From: F23-D06 sp045600905
Lineage (GTDB): Bacteria; Bacteroidota; Bacteroidia; Bacteroidales; WCHB1-69
Reading direction: 5' to 3'
DNA: 9,991 nucleotides
NCBI GenBank assembly: GCA_045600905.1
Contig: JAZRYT010000089.1
Coordinates: forward strand, 1-9,991
Shown: in pieces, positions 5,900-9,991 of the stretch
Numbering within the stretch: position 1 is the stretch's first letter
How the letters are laid out: every line of letters starts with the position of its first letter
Notes under the pieces: generated by a model
Told to the model about the DNA's origin: nothing
Seen by the model: only the letters and a program-made list of their open reading frames with translations
Database searches by the model: none
Program-made: the position numbers and the translations under genes

Positions 5900-7769
5900 T
5901 GGTTTGGCCTCCTTCCTTTGGCAGATATTTTTCTAATGTGTTCGACATATTATTAATGTATGCGCCACGGTCTTCCGCATTCCAGAAAACATGTTTGATA
6001 GATGAGGCAAGTTCTTCATTGCTTTCTTGTGAAGACGAAGATAATGTATAGCCCTTTGTGAATACCATCAATGTACAATTCGGAACAAAATATCCATCTG
6101 AAATATCTTTGAGGACATCGCCTTGTTTTTCCTCAAAATATTTATTTCCGATTTGTGTGTTTATATGTTCTGTCAGCAGAGTTAAATTCGGAAGAGTCAT
6201 AATTGAGTCATCAAGTACTGCTATATATTTATCCAAAACATTCAAATCATCATTATTCAACTTTTCTTTAAACTTATCTCCATTTTTCAATGCCTTATCT
6301 GGTAAAATCTTCTGTATCAATTCCTCGTAGTCTTGTTTCATCTGAGCATTATTGGGTGAAATATGTTCCACATGCCATTTGCACAAATGGTAACTTGCAA
6401 ACGAGAACTTTGATTTTGTCACCATTTTGTCTTTTCTCGCTTTTTTATCCGAATGGCTTTCTCCCTGATTATCCTTATCCGTTTGTGCATTTTGCAGATT
6501 TAGCGCAGCTATGTTGTGCATTAGTAGAATTCTATTTACTGCCCATTTCCTGTTTTCATAATGAAAATACTGAGGTTTTTTCAAATTATCCTCACTTGGA
6601 TCAAAAACATCACCATTGTCATCAACAAGGCAGGCCTCTTTACAAAATTGTTTTAGCTGAGAGATAAACTCCTGCTTGTTCTCACATTGAATCGGATTTC
6701 CATCTTTATCACGCAAAAGACTTTTATGTAGTTTATATATATCGGAAAGACTTTTATGATTGACTGCCCTTAAATAACCAATCAAATTATAGACTTCGGC
6801 ATCTGCAAACCAACCTTCGAGAGTGTGAAAATACTCTTGAACATTTTCCCAAATTTCTTTTGCTTTTTCAAACTGTTTATCAGCAGATAAACGGTTCGTT
6901 TCCTTATCATACGAAATACACCAATCGAAATAGAAAAAGGTCTTGTTCTTTCCAACAGCTTCGATTTCTTTTCGTTTACTGTCATCCATACCGTCTGTTT
7001 CAAACATCAAATCAAAAAGCAGTTCTATACAGGATGTCCTTCTGGGTTCATTACCTGCCAGAAAATACCAGAACTCAGGTTCTCGCATTTTGCGTTCTAT
7101 CTGGTCGTATTCTTCCGCAATAATGTTTTGGCTTAATTCCTTTTCTGTATCACATCCTTTTGTGTTTTTCAGGAACAGAGCTTTTACAAGTTCGGCATTG
7201 GTCAATGGTATTTTGCCACTATTGAGATTGCGAAACATCAAATATTCATCTGCATTGGGAACACAATCTATATTATACCAGATAAATTTTGTGTGTTCAA
7301 TAATGTTGCTCTTGATTTTATTTTCTTTATGTTTGCCAAACCATTCACTAATTACCTTATAATTTGATTTGAGGTAAAAAGTTTCTATATTATCATCCTC
7401 ATTAATTTCTTTACTAATAATATCATTCCAAAAAACATCACCTCGTTCATAATTAATAGAATAAAGATTAGAATTATCTTCTTGCTTATCATTTAGCAAA
7501 AAGCACAGAATCAAATAAATCGTCGTCAGACGTTGCTGGCCATCAATGACACGCCATTTATCTTTAGAATCACCTTTTTTTACCACCAATGGTTGAAGAC
7601 AATAAAAATCACCGTCTATGTTTTTGTCAAATTCGTTGATGTCATCCAACAGTTTTTCCACTTCAAGTTTTGTCCAACGATATCCTCTCTGATAACTTGG
7701 AATATAAAAAGAATACTTTTTCTTATCACAAAGCTCTTTTATTGATTTCAATTCAATATTGTTACCCAT
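5892..7769 (-). CDS. DUF262-DUF1524 (GmrSD-type) HNH endonuclease
   Basis: The 625-residue protein has both halves of a single-chain GmrSD enzyme. The DUF262 part has IPSYQRGYRWTKLEVEKLLDDI (23-44), IDGQQRLTTIYLIL (75-88) and FRNLNSGKIPLTNAELVKA (179-197). The DUF1524 part has the HNH signature WHVEHISP (465-472, H466 and H469) and LPNLTLLTEHIN...GNKYFEEK (526-548), the usual N-L-L...N...F-x-x-K block. Family members such as GmrSD (glucosylated hydroxymethylcytosine DNA) and SspE (phosphorothioate context) restrict phage DNA. The length is normal and no key motif is missing. It is the first gene of the apparent operon. A -7-like box lies about 100 nt upstream. An AT-rich leader without a Shine-Dalgarno sequence precedes ATG 7769. 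The target DNA cannot be deduced. Confidence 0.92.
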   Translation of the reverse strand: MGNNIELKSIKELCDKKKYSFYIPSYQRGYRWTKLEVEKLLDDINEFDKNIDGDFYCLQPLVVKKGDSKDKWRVIDGQQRLTTIYLILCFLLNDKQEDNSNLYSINYERGDVFWNDIISKEINEDDNIETFYLKSNYKVISEWFGKHKENKIKSNIIEHTKFIWYNIDCVPNADEYLMFRNLNSGKIPLTNAELVKALFLKNTKGCDTEKELSQNIIAEEYDQIERKMREPEFWYFLAGNEPRRTSCIELLFDLMFETDGMDDSKRKEIEAVGKNKTFFYFDWCISYDKETNRLSADKQFEKAKEIWENVQEYFHTLEGWFADAEVYNLIGYLRAVNHKSLSDIYKLHKSLLRDKDGNPIQCENKQEFISQLKQFCKEACLVDDNGDVFDPSEDNLKKPQYFHYENRKWAVNRILLMHNIAALNLQNAQTDKDNQGESHSDKKARKDKMVTKSKFSFASYHLCKWHVEHISPNNAQMKQDYEELIQKILPDKALKNGDKFKEKLNNDDLNVLDKYIAVLDDSIMTLPNLTLLTEHINTQIGNKYFEEKQGDVLKDISDGYFVPNCTLMVFTKGYTLSSSSQESNEELASSIKHVFWNAEDRGAYINNMSNTLEKYLPKEGGQTNE

Positions 7770-7966
7770 ATATTTTTGATCTTAGTTAGTTTTCAATATT
7801 TTAATTCGTCTCTCTCCTTCTCCGTCTTTTCGCGAAGTCCGTAAAACAAAATTCAAAAGGAAACGACGCTGCAAATTTACACTTTTCTCCATTACCACTC
7901 TTCCATTTCCCCTCTGAAAACAGAGAACGCCGCGCGCGACTTTTCAGCACACGCGCAGCATTTCAT
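7770..7966 (-). promoter_or_regulatory. Intergenic region with candidate promoter of the DUF262 operon
   Basis: The sequence TAAATTTG at 7879-7872 on the minus strand matches the Bacteroidetes -7 box TAnnTTTG. It would give a leader of roughly 95-100 nt before ATG 7769. No clear -33 box is seen. A small perfect hairpin (7912-7925, CTCTG-AAAA-CAGAG) lies upstream of it without a T-run. Short GC-rich inverted segments near 7930-7958 follow the small-ORF stop, and none makes a good terminator. Confidence 0.45.
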
Positions 7967-8101
7967 CTACTTCGCAACGAAAGCGTAAACCTTGTTGCCG
8001 ACGCATTTCGCCGTGCCGCCGAGTTTGCGAGCAGCGTTTTGCAATTCACTTAAAGAATTGTAAGTTTGGCTGTTGCCGTTGGGGAAATTTAAAGTGTACA
8101 T
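7967..8101 (-). CDS. Small protein of unknown function (44 aa)
   Basis: ATG 8101-8099 to TAG 7969-7967 encodes 44 residues. It opens with MYTLNFPNGNSQTY, has a helix-like middle SLSELQNAARKL, and ends with a hairpin-like GGTAKCVGNKVYAFVAK. It has no signal peptide or membrane segment. The pattern looks like a compact beta-helix-beta fold: strand with NG turn, amphipathic helix, then two strands. I do not recognise the family. Support for it being real is its position 8 nt after a conserved leader. The same leader precedes the 73-residue gene at 1060, and the last 24 bases of the two copies are identical. It lies between the BRO-N gene and the DUF262 operon, with separate promoter-like signals on both sides. 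Confidence 0.6.
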   Translation of the reverse strand: MYTLNFPNGNSQTYNSLSELQNAARKLGGTAKCVGNKVYAFVAK

Positions 8102-8109
8102 CTTTTCTG

Positions 8110-8214
8110 CCCTATATCCGTGTCGGGCGCAACTTTTTGTAATGCCTACTCTGTTTCACGCTTTTCGGTGCCGCATTCGCCCCTTCACGTACCAGACGGA
8201 AGTGGCTTCGCCGG
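8110..8214 (-). promoter_or_regulatory. Conserved leader C upstream of the 44-residue gene
   Basis: This is the downstream half of junction element C on the minus strand. It shares GGCGAAG after the TATTTTTG box, CCGAAAAGCG (8168-8159), GAGTAGG, and the final 24-base block 8133-8110 with leader B. Relative to B it has about 25 extra bases near 8175-8205. The spacing from CCGAAAAGCG to the 24-base block is 25 nt here and 26 nt in B. It ends 8 nt before the small-ORF ATG. Confidence 0.5.
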
Positions 8215-8257
8215 CAAAAATACGGCAATGGTGTGCCAAATGTGGGCATAGGCGCGG
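8215..8257 (-). repeat. Junction element C, upstream half (degenerate hairpin)
   Basis: The layout is the same as elements A and B: CAAAAATA 8215-8222, 2 nt, arm 8225-8237, 7-nt loop, arm 8245-8257. The right arm (GGCATAGGCGCGG) is well conserved, but the left arm has diverged so that only the inner 4-6 pairs form. It lies 36 nt after the BRO-N stop. It may still mark a transcript end, or TATTTTTG may serve as the -7 box for the small ORF. Confidence 0.5.
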
Positions 8258-8293
8258 GTCGTTCTTCAAAATCACAAGAGGTTGAAACATTTC

Positions 8294-9163
8294 TTAATCA
8301 TTTCCAGACTGTATTGCCTTCGTGTCTTTGTTCTCCTTTACTTCCAACGCCTTTTTGTCTTTCGCGTTTAGCGGTGAAATCACGCTTTTGCCGGTGCGGG
8401 CTTCGATGTTCTTCCGGGCATCGTTGGCCACGCTGCCGCCTTCAACCGCTATCTGTCGGCTTTCTTCAAAGGTTTCTGGCTCCCGCGATTTCGAGATGGC
8501 CGTGGTCGTAACCTCAGCCAACATATTCAGCACCAACTCCACGTTGGTCATATTGTCGCGCAGATTTTCCTTTTTCAGATTCTTGAATTGCTTGTACTGC
8601 TTTACCGAAAATCCGCTCCACGCCTTGGTCATCTCATTGGTGAGGATGGCGTACTCCTGTTCTTGCTCAATGCCACGAGACTTCCACTCGTCGGTCAGTT
8701 CCTTGCGCATTTCAATGGTTTGCAGGCGTTGGTTAATCCAACCTTCCGTGTAACCTTTGGCACGGTAGAAGTCCGCACCGCGCAAGATGGCTTTCTCCGG
8801 GTCGGCAATTTCATCCAATCGCTCGCTGCCCACCTGCGCCAACCACATCTTGAACGGCTCCGCCTTGGGCGATGGAATAGACTGGATGAGACGCAGAAGA
8901 TTCGGCGTGCTTACCACATCGGTCATTCGCATTCGGCCATCTTCTGCAACCATTTTCAAACGGTTACAATTTGTAACCGTTTGGTTTCCTTCCTTCAACA
9001 GTCTGTTTTTCAACACCTTCCAATAATTACGTGCTCCTTGGTGATCAACCTGATCAGTCAACACTTCCACCACATCCACCACGGAGAAATACCATTCCTC
9101 CTCGTCTTCGTTCCAAACGGTGCGGATTCTCTTGCTCTCAAATAGTTTGATTTTGTTTTCCAT
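8294..9163 (-). CDS. BRO-N / DinD-like protein (phage antirepressor-related)
   Basis: The 289-residue protein has an N-terminal BRO-N domain (about 1-125): IRTVWNEDEEEWYFSVVDVVEVL, then RNYWKVLKNRLLKEGN, and SIPSPKAEPFKMWLAQVGSERLDEI. A middle helical part follows (WINQRLQTIEMRKELTDEW, 142-160). The C-terminal part resembles DinD and related proteins: YKQFKNLKKENLRDNMTNVEL (190-210) and VANDARKNIEARTGKSVIS (245-263). BRO-N proteins are DNA-binding, often prophage antirepressors. In Bacteroidetes this chromosomal type often sits near restriction or other defence genes, and the actual role is unsettled. It stands alone, with a -7-like box about 85 nt upstream and a junction element downstream. 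Codons 58-67 form a 27-nt perfect DNA palindrome (8957-8983). Confidence 0.85.
   Translation of the reverse strand: MENKIKLFESKRIRTVWNEDEEEWYFSVVDVVEVLTDQVDHQGARNYWKVLKNRLLKEGNQTVTNCNRLKMVAEDGRMRMTDVVSTPNLLRLIQSIPSPKAEPFKMWLAQVGSERLDEIADPEKAILRGADFYRAKGYTEGWINQRLQTIEMRKELTDEWKSRGIEQEQEYAILTNEMTKAWSGFSVKQYKQFKNLKKENLRDNMTNVELVLNMLAEVTTTAISKSREPETFEESRQIAVEGGSVANDARKNIEARTGKSVISPLNAKDKKALEVKENKDTKAIQSGND
8957..8983. repeat. Perfect 27-nt palindrome inside the BRO-N gene
   Basis: The arms CAAACGGTTACAA (8957-8969) and TTGTAACCGTTTG (8971-8983) are exact reverse complements around a single central base. They code for the conserved-looking segment TVTNCNRLK. A related shorter palindrome with the same flanking bases lies at 2833-2849. 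Confidence 0.75.
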
Positions 9164-9247
9164 CTGTTCGATTTTTAGTTAATAAATCTGTTTGTCAATA
9201 CTTTATATCAAATTCGCCAGATTAACTCCTTGCAAATTTTCAGTCTG

Positions 9248-9255
9248 CAAATTTA
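9248..9255 (-). promoter_or_regulatory. Candidate -7 box for the BRO-N gene
   Basis: The minus strand reads TAAATTTG at 9255-9248, matching TAnnTTTG, about 85 nt before ATG 9163. A second, weaker copy (AAAATTTG) lies at 9239-9232. No clear -33 element is seen at the expected spacing. Confidence 0.4.
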
Positions 9256-9314
9256 CTCTTTTCCCACAACTATTCGTTCGTCAGAATCTTTTTCAAACAC
9301 ATATTAGACCCTGT

Positions 9315-9368
9315 TTTTTCGCCCACAAAAATAAGCCGAAGGTATGTCGAAATGAGGCACAGGATATG
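9315..9368 (-). repeat. Junction element D (degenerate copy) after the ATPase gene
   Basis: It has the same geometry as the other copies: TTCGCCCACAAAAATA ending at 9333, 2 nt, arm 9336-9348, 7-nt loop, arm 9356-9368. The TTCGCCC box before CAAAAATA is shared with element B. The hairpin is weakened by mismatches. It lies about 145 nt past the ATPase stop. Between them (9369-9513) no gene is convincing. No shared leader follows this copy, and the next gene is BRO-N with its own -7-like box. Confidence 0.5.
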
Positions 9369-9513
9369 TTTCTTTTCACCAAAGCGTTGTGGTTGAAAGC
9401 AAACCTCTCACTTGCAACCGTACTCGGCTTCAAACTTCTCCACCACTTCAAGAAGTTGGGTTGACAGATATTGCATTCTTGTCTGGGTTTCTTGGCATAA
9501 ATCAGAGAAGCGT

Positions 9514-9991
9514 TTACATTCCCTTCCAAACACGGTGTTTGAGCCACAGTTTCAAAATGGGATCCGAAATATCCAAGCATTTCGGACGTATGTAATCAAT
9601 AATGTCCCGTTCCATCAAGGATTTCTTCAGGCGTACGATGTTGGCAGAGGTACCATATCGGTACTTTTTTATCCTATCCTGACGGCTAAAGCCGTCGTGA
9701 ACGCCATCCGCTATCGCGTGCAGGAAATTCATCTGAAATTCGGAAAGCGGTTCCGTGATTTGTATGTACAGCGATTCGTTCGCATCCAGTAGTCTTTGAA
9801 TGGCGAAATTCAGGTCTTCCATCGTGGCCTCAACGTCCGTTCGGAGCCAAACAAACCAGGCTAGTTGCTGAACGTATGAAGAATAGCACTCTGTACAATC
9901 GCAGATTCTGGAACACAGCTCGGCAGAAATGGATTTGCCGCTTGAAGCAAACCGCTCTTGTATAAACGGAATCCAATCCGACGAACTGATT
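9514..9991 (-). CDS. P-loop ATPase family protein, C-terminal part (5' end outside window)
   Basis: The frame is open without interruption from the right edge to TAA 9516-9514, giving about 158 residues. The first Met in the window (9822) is internal: the residues upstream, IPFIQERFASSGKSISAEL and YVQQLAWFVWLRT, are clearly coding and belong to the same family. They are followed by LSEFQMNFLHAIADG, then a winged-helix-like RIKKYRYGTSANIVRLKKSL, and MERDIIDYI...ISDPILKLWLKHRVW. This is the typical end of COG1672 / archaeal-type ATPases (Pfam ATPase_2), with a C-terminal winged helix after the AAA-like domain. The Walker motifs would be further upstream, off the window. Such ATPases are frequent in Bacteroidetes accessory regions; the role is not established. 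The C-terminus looks complete. Confidence 0.82.
   Translation of the reverse strand, partial: ISSSDWIPFIQERFASSGKSISAELCSRICDCTECYSSYVQQLAWFVWLRTDVEATMEDLNFAIQRLLDANESLYIQITEPLSEFQMNFLHAIADGVHDGFSRQDRIKKYRYGTSANIVRLKKSLMERDIIDYIRPKCLDISDPILKLWLKHRVWKGM

Noticed and set aside
8588..9145. A 185-codon plus-strand ORF opposite the BRO-N gene
   Set aside because: It is antisense to a clearly conserved protein and has no family signature of its own.
751..9368. Integron attC sites as the identity of the junction elements
   Set aside because: No RYYYAAC/GTTRRRY core pairs are found at the element ends and no integrase gene is in the window.
9408..9476. A 22-residue minus-strand peptide (MQYLSTQLLEVVEKFEAEYG...) after the ATPase
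   Set aside because: The helix-like composition is suggestive of a gene end, but there is no upstream coding frame (a stop lies near 9560) or leader. Too short to call.
9293..9580. A 95-codon minus-strand ORF overlapping the end of the ATPase gene
   Set aside because: It overlaps the ATPase C-terminus in another frame and contains element D. No recognisable motif.
1..9991. CRISPR array, tRNA or rRNA genes
   Set aside because: No regularly spaced direct repeats, cloverleaf or rRNA-like sequence was seen. The four repeat copies are too far apart and irregularly spaced.

Overview
The window reads as an accessory, defence-rich segment of a Bacteroidales-type genome (Bacteroides/Prevotella group). 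Four things suggest this. Several intergenic regions carry sequences fitting the Bacteroidetes -7 box TAnnTTTG. Gene starts lack strong Shine-Dalgarno sequences. There is a fragment of a Bacteroidetes-style IS1380 transposase. The protein families (AbiE pair, DUF262 pairs, a BRO-N/DinD-like protein, a COG1672-type ATPase) are common there. Species cannot be named from this sequence.

Every intact gene is on the minus strand, so transcription runs right to left. In that order: the C-terminal part of a P-loop ATPase family protein (9991-9514, 5' end outside the window); a BRO-N/DinD-like protein (9163-8294); a 44-residue small ORF (8101-7967); an overlapping pair of DUF262 proteins, the first with a DUF1524 HNH nuclease end (7769-5892) and the second without it but with cysteine pairs (5899-3380); a single-HKD phospholipase D-like protein starting 5 nt later (3374-2853); a type IV toxin-antitoxin pair, AbiEi-like antitoxin (2705-2076) and AbiEii-like nucleotidyltransferase toxin (2079-1252), overlapping by ATGA; a 73-residue small protein (1060-839); an IS1380 transposase fragment on the plus strand (387-611); and the start of an unidentified gene leaving the left edge (239-1).

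Two functional modules stand out. One is the AbiE abortive-infection pair, with an inverted repeat beside its promoter that could be the AbiEi operator. The other is the apparent operon DUF262-HNH / DUF262 with cysteine pairs / PLD-like nuclease. It resembles GmrSD/SspE-type modification-dependent restriction but with an unusual gene set, and I regard it as the best candidate for an undescribed defence system here. Its third gene is strikingly GC-richer than the first two, so it looks like a composite.

The most unusual non-coding signal is a family of four related junction elements (about 751-803, 1071-1194, 8110-8257 and 9315-9368). Each lies downstream of a minus-strand gene and shares the same geometry: CAAAAATA, 2 nt, 13-nt arm, 7-nt loop, 13-nt arm. 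On the minus strand the two best copies look like intrinsic terminators. Two copies continue into a shared leader, with 24 identical bases, that ends just before a small ORF. A second odd signal is a 27-nt perfect palindrome inside the BRO-N gene, with a diverged copy just after the PLD gene.
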